From positions 4,697 through 68,696 of the forward strand of contig VXRL01000046.1 of assembly GCA_009838515.1 (NCBI GenBank): DNA of 64,000 nucleotides, written 5' to 3'. This document shows positions 28,204 through 35,802 of the stretch, in pieces (the stretch's first letter is position 1; every line of letters begins with the position of its first letter). A model generated the notes under the pieces. It had not been told where the DNA came from. It saw only the letters and a list, made by a program, of their open reading frames with translations, and did not search any database. Source of the DNA: Terriglobia bacterium. GTDB taxonomy: Bacteria; Acidobacteriota; Terriglobia; Bryobacterales; UBA6623. Both the position numbers and the translations under genes were made by a program.

Positions 28204-28280
28204 GCGCTCGCAGGGCCAAGGGGAAAACGCAGCTTCCGCCCGGAGACCCAAATCTGGTCTCGCTGCCTGCCTTCCCGTCA

Positions 28281-28286
28281 TATGAT
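28281..28286 (+). promoter_or_regulatory. -10 box before the CehA-like gene
   Basis: TATGAT, 8 bp before ATG 28295, consistent with a leaderless or near-leaderless transcript. No good -35 is visible 17 bp upstream. Confidence 0.45.
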
Positions 28287-28294
28287 TGACTCCG

Positions 28295-29920
28295 ATGCCA
28301 AGGAATCGAACTCCGATCGTGGCCGGTGGAGCTTGCTGCCTGTGTGCCGCACTACTCACCTGCACCAGTTCCCGGCTCGCAGAGTTGCGCGGCGTCATCG
28401 TGGACAGCTCGGACGGCTCTCCAGTGGCTGCGCGCCTCTACATCCAGGATGGCAATGGGGAATGGCACGTGGCGAAGTCTGCGGACCGGGATGGCTCGAG
28501 TATTCCCTACAACAAGAGCCGCTCGGAGCAGAGTATTGAGATACACACCACCCTGTCTGCCCACAGCTTTGTCGCAAAGCTACCGCCTGGCTCGTACTCG
28601 CTGACGGCCGCGCGGGGCAAGGAGTATCTGCCCGCGACAAATACCGTAGTGGTTGGAGAAGGCGTAACCGAGACCGAAATCCGGCTCCACCGATGGATCG
28701 ACATGGCACAGCATGGCTGGTACTCGGGCGAGACTCACGTGCACCGCAGTGTGAGTGAGCTCCCGGCCTTGGTCGTGGCGGAGGATCTGAATGTCGCGCT
28801 GCCTCTGACGTACTGGGTGACGGAAGCCGGCACGCCCCCCAGTCAAGGCGACAAGAACTCGGCTCCTGTCGAGGCCCGGCCGATCGCCGTCGACCCCCAC
28901 CACATCATCTACCCGATGAACACCGAGTACGAGATCTTCACGGTAAACGGTGTGCGCCATACGCTCGGCGCGGTCTTCGCGTTGAACCATCGCGGCGTCC
29001 TGAATCAGGGAGCGCCGCCGGTAGGCTCGATTGCCGAGCAGGTGCATCGCGAGGGAGGGCTGCTTGAGCTCGACAAGCACAACTGGCCGTGGTCAATGAT
29101 GCTGATCCCGGCCATGAACGTGGACCTGTACGAACTCACCAACAACCACATCTGGCGAGCGCCGTTCCACTTCCGCGGTTTCGGCGAGCAACCCGCCGAC
29201 TACATGCAGATCGAGCAGACTGACGAAGGCTTTACCGAAGAGGGGTGGATTGACTTCACCTTTCAGAACTACTACGCCCTGTTGAACTGCGGCTTTCGCC
29301 TACGGCCGACCGCTGGAACAGCCTCAGGAGTTCATCCCGTTCCACTGGGATTCGGCCGCGTGTACGTGCACCTGGGCTCGGAGTTCTCGTACGAGCGATG
29401 GATCAAGGGGCTTGACGATGGCCGCAGCTTCGTCACGACTGGCCCCATGCTGGATGTACGTGTGAACGACCGCCGTCCGGGACGGGAGTTCGCCGAGTCG
29501 CACAGCGAGGGCGGTAGCTATCGCTTGACGGGCTGGATTCGTAGCGCCACCCCGGTCACTTCGATCGAGGTGGTTGCCGCAGGACAGGTTGTCCGCCGCC
29601 TCGAGCCGGACAATCGGGTTGAATCGGCGGGGGGTTACATGACTCTGATCGACGAGCAGTTCTCGTTCGATACCTCGACTTGGCTTGCTGTACGTTGCTA
29701 CGAGCGCCCAGAGGGCCGCCTACGCTTTGCTCACAGCGCTCCTTTTCACATCACTGTGCCGGGCAGACCGTTGCGGCCTCGGCGGGAAGAAGTCGAATAC
29801 TTGGTCGGCCGCGTCGAGTCGGAACTCGCCCGGCATCAAGACGTCCTGCCTGAAGCGGCTATCGCCGAGTACGAGCACGCGAAGGCCGTATATGACCAGC
29901 TGAGGGCGGTCGCGGAATAG
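28295..29920 (+). CDS. CehA/McbA-like secreted PHP metallohydrolase
   Basis: A 541-residue exported protein: signal peptide (GGACCLCAALLTCTSS), a carboxypeptidase-regulatory-like beta-sandwich (ELRGVIVDSSDGSPVAARLY ... LPPGSYSLTAARGKEYLP), then a PHP-like catalytic domain starting WYSGETHVHRS, whose HVH is the first metal-ligand motif, with LLELDKHNW and FVTTGPMLDVRVN further on. The last ~40 residues are helical. CehA/McbA enzymes hydrolyse ester or carbamate bonds, but this larger family is diverse and the substrate is unknown. Start ATG 28295; an in-frame TTG at 28286 is less likely. Confidence 0.8.
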   Translation: MPRNRTPIVAGGACCLCAALLTCTSSRLAELRGVIVDSSDGSPVAARLYIQDGNGEWHVAKSADRDGSSIPYNKSRSEQSIEIHTTLSAHSFVAKLPPGSYSLTAARGKEYLPATNTVVVGEGVTETEIRLHRWIDMAQHGWYSGETHVHRSVSELPALVVAEDLNVALPLTYWVTEAGTPPSQGDKNSAPVEARPIAVDPHHIIYPMNTEYEIFTVNGVRHTLGAVFALNHRGVLNQGAPPVGSIAEQVHREGGLLELDKHNWPWSMMLIPAMNVDLYELTNNHIWRAPFHFRGFGEQPADYMQIEQTDEGFTEEGWIDFTFQNYYALLNCGFRLRPTAGTASGVHPVPLGFGRVYVHLGSEFSYERWIKGLDDGRSFVTTGPMLDVRVNDRRPGREFAESHSEGGSYRLTGWIRSATPVTSIEVVAAGQVVRRLEPDNRVESAGGYMTLIDEQFSFDTSTWLAVRCYERPEGRLRFAHSAPFHITVPGRPLRPRREEVEYLVGRVESELARHQDVLPEAAIAEYEHAKAVYDQLRAVAE

Positions 29921-30177
29921 GCCTTTGGATCGCGTCCGAAACAACCGGCCCGAATTCCGGCGGAACTGCCTGCGCACTTCCGGAGACCCGAATCATCAAG
30001 AATCGAATGCTTGGGCCGCCGCCGATCGGGTTCGAGCCCGGAAGCTGCTCTTCCACCGGGAACAAAGTCTTGCCACCGACTCGGCTCGTTGGTTCTGCGG
30101 TCCTGAGTGTAGGAAGGCGATGGCGCGACGGTTCGCAATTGGCCCGTTAAGGACGGCCGCCGCACGCCTCCGAGTCA
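29921..30177. other. intergenic stretch, nothing recognised
   Basis: About 257 bases between two convergent genes. There is no credible small gene and no strong hairpin. Confidence 0.4.
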
Positions 30178-31449
30178 TCAGTCGATCCCCTGAGCTGCTC
30201 CCAAATGGGCCAGACTGAAGCGATAGAACCTGATTTCTCCGTAGTTGTCACCCGATTCATTTGAAGTCTCAACCGCCAGCCCGATCGTTCCGTCGGCCAG
30301 ACGCCGCAAGACCGAATAGGCGGCGAACCCCTGATTGAATGTGACCGGGTTGCTGAAGGACTGGCCTTCGTCGTAGCTAGTCCATACCGTGATGTTGTTG
30401 CGGTTCAGGCTGCCTTCCCCGCGGGGGCCCGAAAACAGGATGAGGTCGCGGTCATCCCCCGCTCGGATGGCCGAATACCGAATCATCGAGCCGTCGACCG
30501 GAGTGATCGGGATACTGTCCGGCCGGTCTGGGCTCCATGTGATACCACCATCGGTGCTGCGATGGCGGCGACGATAATTTCCGCTGTTCTGGCGCCCGTC
30601 AAGCAGGACCGTGCCGTCGGTCAGTTCGACAATCTCATCCTCGTTGGCGTCCGGTCCGGGAGTGATGTGCCCGACCTGCCAACTCGCCCCGTGGTCGTCC
30701 GAATAGTATGTGAACGGCCTCACTGAGGCAGGCCCGTCCGGTGTTTCGGATCCGCTTCGCTTCGCAGGGATCAGCAGTCGCCCGTTAGCTCCGCTGTCTT
30801 GGTCCTGCCAGCGGAGTTGGATACCGCTGCCGGGACCGGGCTCGGCCTGCCGCCAATACAGCCCGTCCGCCGTCTCGTCGGGCTCGTCGGGATAGAGGAC
30901 TTGACGGCGATCGGACCAAGTCCGCCCGTGATCTGTGCTGGAGCGGACCCAGACGACCTGGTTGCCGTCAGCAGAGTCCGGGTCTTGGCCATGGGATACG
31001 GTTCTGGGCCCCACATCCGGCCACTGCCCGTAGAGCACGAAGACCTCGCCGGTCGATTCGTCGAGGACTGGTGTCGGATCCGCGAAATCCACCAAGACGC
31101 CGTTTGGTCGAAACCCGGACTCGACAACCACGAGGGGCTCCCAGGTCTCGCCCGCGTCAGTGCTCCGCCGCAGGACTAGGTCGATCGGGGCATCCTCGTC
31201 TCGGCGGGGGTCGCTTCCGTCGCCGCGCCGGCCCTCGGCAAACAGGAGAATCGAGCCATCTTGGGCGACAATCATCCCCGGAATGCGGAACGTGTGGTAG
31301 CGATCCCGCTCAGTGACGTACTCCCCTTTGGGGGAAACGAACGGCCGCGACACTGAAACGGTCTCTTCGACGGGCGGCGGGCCCGAAGCGCAGCTTGCGA
31401 TTGCGACTAGGATGACGGCTCGCTCAACGATCCCTCTTGTCTGCGGCAT
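30178..31449 (-). CDS. exo-alpha-sialidase, lipoprotein (GH33-type)
   Basis: A 423-residue six-bladed-propeller sialidase that removes terminal sialic acids from glycans. TFRIPGMIV is the FRIP arginine motif, and five Asp-box repeats follow: STDAGETW, SSTDHGRTW, SDDHGASW, STDGGITW and SYDEGQSF. ETSNESGDNYGEIRFYRF near the end contains the conserved Tyr region. The N-terminus has a lipobox (IASC), so the enzyme is probably anchored to a membrane facing outward. It is divergent from the propeller-PHP gene at 31590; the two 5' regions abut. Confidence 0.88.
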   Translation of the reverse strand: MPQTRGIVERAVILVAIASCASGPPPVEETVSVSRPFVSPKGEYVTERDRYHTFRIPGMIVAQDGSILLFAEGRRGDGSDPRRDEDAPIDLVLRRSTDAGETWEPLVVVESGFRPNGVLVDFADPTPVLDESTGEVFVLYGQWPDVGPRTVSHGQDPDSADGNQVVWVRSSTDHGRTWSDRRQVLYPDEPDETADGLYWRQAEPGPGSGIQLRWQDQDSGANGRLLIPAKRSGSETPDGPASVRPFTYYSDDHGASWQVGHITPGPDANEDEIVELTDGTVLLDGRQNSGNYRRRHRSTDGGITWSPDRPDSIPITPVDGSMIRYSAIRAGDDRDLILFSGPRGEGSLNRNNITVWTSYDEGQSFSNPVTFNQGFAAYSVLRRLADGTIGLAVETSNESGDNYGEIRFYRFSLAHLGAAQGID

Positions 31450-31573
31450 CAGAGGTGTCTCGCGGGTCGATTGTAGCGTCTACGGGTTCGGCACGAGCTT
31501 GTCCGGCGGGAGGAAGCCGGGATTCGCATCGCCCACAAAGCCGAACATCAAGGGTGGCCGCTGGACTGCGGAC

Positions 31574-31579
31574 TATACT
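31574..31579 (+). promoter_or_regulatory. -10 box before the propeller-PHP gene
   Basis: TATACT, 10 bp before ATG 31590, with no Shine-Dalgarno in between. It lies outside the divergent sialidase gene. Confidence 0.45.
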
Positions 31580-31589
31580 GGCAAGCGCC

Positions 31590-34109
31590 ATGCCTCTCGC
31601 ACTAGTGCTGCTGTCGCTATTTGCTTGTGCTACTGCTGCAGGGCAGATCAATTCGGTCGAGCCCGTCGGCACGGAATTGCGTTCCGATGACCTGCCGGAC
31701 ATCGCCGCAGCAGACGACGGGACGCTCTGGCTGGTGTGGATGTCACATGACGCTCGGCGCGATGAGATCAATCTTCGCCAGTATCGGGACGGCAACTGGA
31801 GCAACGTACTGTTGATTCCCAGCGGCGACGGCGACGTCTGGCTGCCGCAAGTCGCCCTGGACAGCCAGAACCGCGTGTGGGTAGTGTGGTCAGCCCGGCG
31901 CAACGGCAACTGGGACCTGTATGCCCGCCGCTACGACCCGGCGGCCGAGTCCTGGGGTGACCTGGCTCGGCTTACGGATCATCGCCTTCCCGACATCTAT
32001 CCCAGCCTCGCCGCCAGGGACGGCAAGCTGGCGGTGGCCTGGCAAGGCTTCCGCGGAAGCGAGTCGGATATCCTCCTCCGCACGTTCTCCGAGGGCGAGT
32101 GGTCCGAGACTGTTTCCGTCAGCGGCCGGCCGGGGAACGACTGGAGCCCGACCGTCGCGCTCGATTCACAGGGAACGGTTTGGGTGGCCTACGACAGTTA
32201 CCGCAATGGCAACTACGACGTGTACTTGGTAGGCCTGCGGGATGGCAGAACAGCGGTCGCCGAAATGGCGGTCGCCGAGACCCCGCTGTTCGAGGCCCGG
32301 CCCTCTGTTGCGGTCGACCTGGACGACCGCGTCTGGGTCGCTTGGGAGAGCGGCGGAGCCAACTGGGGCAAAGACAACGGTTACAACTACCGCTACCAGA
32401 TGCCTGCGTCCAAGACGGAACTCCCGTGCGGTACGTGCTTCGGTCCTGGCGTGATGCTCGGAGCGGAGCGCACTATCCACCTGCGCGCCTTCGCCGACGG
32501 CCGGCTGCAGGCCACTGCCCGGCCCGTGCAAGCGGCATTCGAGGCCGATGCCGGACGCTATGTCTACCGCCCCCAAGTCCTTCTCGACGCTAGCGGCAAT
32601 CTTCTCGTAGCGGCCAAGTGCCTCCTGGGCGAGGGCGCCACACGAAGGAGGGGATGGGAGTACCGCCTTACCCGCTACGACGGAGGGGGCTGGAGCGCGC
32701 CCGAGGCAGTCCCGAACAGCAAGGGTCGTCTCAGCACGTGGCTCAGGTCCGCCGTGGCGAGCGATGGCAGCCTGTGGCTCGTTTGGCCGACTGACAACCG
32801 GCGGGAGAACTACCTCACTCGGCCTGTCCGATTCCAAGTCTATGCCGGCAAGACCACTAGCGCGGGCCCTCCCGACCGCATACAGTTGTCCCAGCCCGAG
32901 ACACCATCTGTCGAGGCGGCTCCGGGCCACGCGGACGAGCCGGGGGACCTGGCGGCGATCCGGAGCTACCGAGCCGAGATTCAGGGCCGTGCAGCGCGCA
33001 TCGTCAGGGGAGACCTGCACCGCCACACCGAACTGAGCTGGGATGCAGGGGGCACTATTGACGGCTCGCTGCCGGAGTTCTACCGCTACATGCTCGACGC
33101 CGCCAGCATGGATTTCGGGGCCTCGACCGATCACCAAGGAGGCGCCCACGACTACTGGTGGTGGTACTCGCAGAAGATGACGGACATGTACCATCTTCCC
33201 GGCACTTACGTCAGCCTGTTCGGGTACGAGCGCAGCGTCAACTACCCAATGGGGCACCACAACGTGTTCTTTGCTGACCGCACCGGCGAGGTGGTCCCGT
33301 TCTACCTGAAGCGCTGGGTGCCGGGCTACTTGCTGACCGACCAAGCGAATCGGGGTGACCAGCCCGGGGTGGCGCCGCCACAAGAGCGTGACGAGGATAA
33401 CGATGTCTTCGATGCGCGGGTCACCGCCAACGACACGCTGCTCTTATTCGAGCAAGTTCGGCGCATGGGAGGCGTGGCGATCGCCCACACCTCCGCGACC
33501 AACATGGGCACGGATTGGCGTTTCCACGATCCCGAAGCGGCACCTGTCGTAGAGATCTTCCAAGGCGACCGCACCAGCTACGAGCAAGACGGCGCACCGC
33601 TGTCGGCTAGGAGCCCTGCACCGCAAGACGCTCCGGGAGGCTATCGTCCGGCAGGGTTTGTCAACCATGCTCTGGCCAAGGGCTATACCCTCGGGACCAT
33701 CGCAAGTTCCGACCACTACTCGACGCACTACTCGTACGCGATGGTCTACGCGACTTCCTTCACGAGGCAAGGGGTCTTGGATGCTATACGGCGCCGACAC
33801 ACGTACGGTGCCACGGACAACATCATTCTCGACGTGCGCATGGGCGGTCACTTCATGGGAGATCGGTTCCGGACGTCCGATGCGCAGCCGTTGCGAGTGC
33901 GCGTACGCGGCACGGGAGAAATCGCCCGGGTACATATCCTACGGGACGGCCAGCTCGCACACACGCATCGCCCGGCAGCGCAGGAAGCCGATTTCGAATA
34001 CACCGACGCCGATTTCGGCGGCACAGGCAGTTCCCACTACTACTACGTGCGGGTCGAGCAGGCCGACGGCCAAGTCGCCTGGGGCAGCCCTTTGTGGGTC
34101 GATTACTGA
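31590..34109 (+). CDS. secreted propeller-PHP (DUF3604-like) metallohydrolase
   Basis: An 839-residue exported protein. Signal peptide (LALVLLSLFACATAAGQ), then ~450 residues of propeller repeats (DGTLWLVWMSH, NRVWVVWSARRNGNWDLYAR, GTVWVAYDSYRNGNYDVYL). A PHP-like domain begins VRGDLHRHTELSWDAG, with further ligand-type motifs GASTDHQG, IAHTSATNMGTDW, EIFQGDR and SDHYSTHYSY, and a small C-terminal beta domain ending at the stop. It is the intact paralogue of the amber-interrupted gene at 12451. Substrate unknown; the propeller probably binds a glycan or places the catalytic domain at a polymer. In-frame DNA upstream to 31437 lies in the promoter region. Confidence 0.82.
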   Translation: MPLALVLLSLFACATAAGQINSVEPVGTELRSDDLPDIAAADDGTLWLVWMSHDARRDEINLRQYRDGNWSNVLLIPSGDGDVWLPQVALDSQNRVWVVWSARRNGNWDLYARRYDPAAESWGDLARLTDHRLPDIYPSLAARDGKLAVAWQGFRGSESDILLRTFSEGEWSETVSVSGRPGNDWSPTVALDSQGTVWVAYDSYRNGNYDVYLVGLRDGRTAVAEMAVAETPLFEARPSVAVDLDDRVWVAWESGGANWGKDNGYNYRYQMPASKTELPCGTCFGPGVMLGAERTIHLRAFADGRLQATARPVQAAFEADAGRYVYRPQVLLDASGNLLVAAKCLLGEGATRRRGWEYRLTRYDGGGWSAPEAVPNSKGRLSTWLRSAVASDGSLWLVWPTDNRRENYLTRPVRFQVYAGKTTSAGPPDRIQLSQPETPSVEAAPGHADEPGDLAAIRSYRAEIQGRAARIVRGDLHRHTELSWDAGGTIDGSLPEFYRYMLDAASMDFGASTDHQGGAHDYWWWYSQKMTDMYHLPGTYVSLFGYERSVNYPMGHHNVFFADRTGEVVPFYLKRWVPGYLLTDQANRGDQPGVAPPQERDEDNDVFDARVTANDTLLLFEQVRRMGGVAIAHTSATNMGTDWRFHDPEAAPVVEIFQGDRTSYEQDGAPLSARSPAPQDAPGGYRPAGFVNHALAKGYTLGTIASSDHYSTHYSYAMVYATSFTRQGVLDAIRRRHTYGATDNIILDVRMGGHFMGDRFRTSDAQPLRVRVRGTGEIARVHILRDGQLAHTHRPAAQEADFEYTDADFGGTGSSHYYYVRVEQADGQVAWGSPLWVDY

Positions 34110-34255
34110 GCCTCGTTCGCGGCGCTGTTTCCGTTCCGCTCGGGAAGCAAGAGTCCTTCCGGCCCTGGATGCTCTGAATGGGTTCCTGCCGCGTGGTTAC
34201 GCCTGGGTGGGTTTCGCCTGCACGGGCCGCGTCCCCGATTACGGCCCGCCCCGCT

Positions 34256-34495
34256 TCAAACCTTGATGGCTTCGAGAGGATCGATCGATGCCAACTGGTC
34301 GAACATGGCGAAATTGTCCGGATTGCAGGCCACGATCGCCCAAACGCCGTGCCTCAGCAGGGTGGCCGCTAGGAGAGTGTCCGCGATTCGTTTGCGGCCT
34401 AGCCGATGGGTGTCGTGCAGTTCCAAAGCCAGATGCGGCCGTGGGAGCGCCGATAGCGAGGCAATCCATCGAGACTCCATGAATGGGAGGACTCA
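34256..34495 (-). pseudogene. PIN-domain toxin remnant
   Basis: The C-terminal half of a PIN nuclease: RKRIADTLLAATLLRHGV and IVACNPDNFAMFDQLASIDP resemble the last two acidic-residue motifs of VapC-like proteins. An in-frame stop lies just upstream of the readable part, and the N-terminal catalytic Asp strand is missing. No antitoxin gene is adjacent. Probably a decayed toxin; a very short functional protein from ATG 34480 is less likely. Confidence 0.5.
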
Positions 34496-34560
34496 GCCTC
34501 CGCCGGAATAGGTCTGGCGTGTACAGGACCACGCGAGGCGCTGGGCCAAAATGAGCGTAG

Positions 34561-35667
34561 ATGCCATCCGCCCGTCCGATTGCAGGAATCGCGCTATTCG
34601 CAATCTCCGCTCTGGCGGGCTTCTCCTATGACTTGGCTAAGCCCGGCTACGAATACGAGTTCCCCCGCGACCACTTCGAACACCCGAACTTCGCCATGGA
34701 GTGGTGGTACTACACCGGTAACTTAGCGGACTCCGGCGGGCGCAAGTTCGGATTCGAACTGACTTTCTTCAGGGCGGCCTCGAGGCGCGACCAAGCCGCA
34801 AGTACCGCTTGGGACCTGAATCAGGTCTACGTGGCGCACTTCGTCGTGACGGACGTTGCGGGCCAGCGTCTGATCCATAGGGAGCGCACCAATCGCAGCG
34901 GCCCGGGCCTGGCCGGTGCGTCTGAGGCAACGGGCACGATCTGGAACGGGAACTGGAGCGTGAGATTCCCGCTAGGCGAAACCGCCATGCCAACCCAGAA
35001 ACTGCAGGCTTGGGACGAGGCAGTTTCGCTGGAGCTGTCGCTGGAGCCGACCAAGCCACACGTGATCCACGGCGAGGACGGCGTTAGCCGAAAGGGCGGG
35101 GAAGATGGGCAAGCCTCGCACTACGTATCGTTTACCCGGCTGCGTACATCCGGGACCCTCACGATCGGTGACACTGCCCACGAGGTGCAGGGGCTGTCGT
35201 GGATGGACCACGAGTTCTTCAGCGAGGACATGGCCTCGGGGGCAGTCGGATGGGATTGGCTGAGCGTACAACTCGACGATCAGACCGACCTGATGATCGC
35301 CGCCATCAGACTTTCGAACGGCGAGTACAGTCCGCACTCCCACGGCACGCTCGTCGATCCCGAGGGCCTTGCGGTGCGTCTGACCTCGGACGACATTCTG
35401 CTCGCTCCCGGACGCATCTGGCAGAGCGACGAAACCGGGGCGAAATACCCTGTGGAATGGTCGCTTCAAATCCCTCGAATCGGGCTGAGTCTCGACGTGC
35501 GCCCGTTGCACGACGCCCAAGAGATCGTTAGCCGGTCCGCTAAATTGCCGACCTACTGGGAAGGCCCCGTGACATATTCCGGCAGTCGCTCTGGGGCTCC
35601 GGTTGAAGGCGGCGGATACCTGGAAATGACCGGCTACGATGGCGCGCTCGCCCTCGGCGTCGAATAG
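34561..35667 (+). CDS. AttH/CrtC-like lipocalin-fold protein
   Basis: A 368-residue exported protein. Its conserved opening YEFPRDHFEHPNFAMEWWYYTGNL plus FGFELTFFRAAS and GLSWMDHEFFSEDMASGAVGWDWLSVQL are signatures of the AttH/carotenoid 1,2-hydratase superfamily. In many bacteria AttH genes sit beside LolD/FtsX-like ABC genes; here the only such ATPase is 10 kb away. Function unknown: lipid or pigment binding is the family inference, and no carotenoid genes are present. Signal peptide ~1-23. Confidence 0.82.
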   Translation: MPSARPIAGIALFAISALAGFSYDLAKPGYEYEFPRDHFEHPNFAMEWWYYTGNLADSGGRKFGFELTFFRAASRRDQAASTAWDLNQVYVAHFVVTDVAGQRLIHRERTNRSGPGLAGASEATGTIWNGNWSVRFPLGETAMPTQKLQAWDEAVSLELSLEPTKPHVIHGEDGVSRKGGEDGQASHYVSFTRLRTSGTLTIGDTAHEVQGLSWMDHEFFSEDMASGAVGWDWLSVQLDDQTDLMIAAIRLSNGEYSPHSHGTLVDPEGLAVRLTSDDILLAPGRIWQSDETGAKYPVEWSLQIPRIGLSLDVRPLHDAQEIVSRSAKLPTYWEGPVTYSGSRSGAPVEGGGYLEMTGYDGALALGVE

Positions 35668-35802
35668 GTTGCAGCTGCGGCAGCGATCGCCCAGGGATGA
35701 AATCGCTGCAGCGGCACCTCGATCAACCAGGCAGGTGCAATCGCGGTCGGAAGGGCCGTGTTGCTTCCAATCGCTCGTGGCCGACAGGACAGGGCCGCAG
35801 GA

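Noticed and set aside
30020..30060. GGTTCGAGCCC, resembling a tRNA T-arm
   Set aside because: No acceptor, D- or anticodon arms fit around it on either strand.
32166..33383. 405-codon open frame on the minus strand
   Set aside because: Antisense to the propeller-PHP gene; no start signals or family features.
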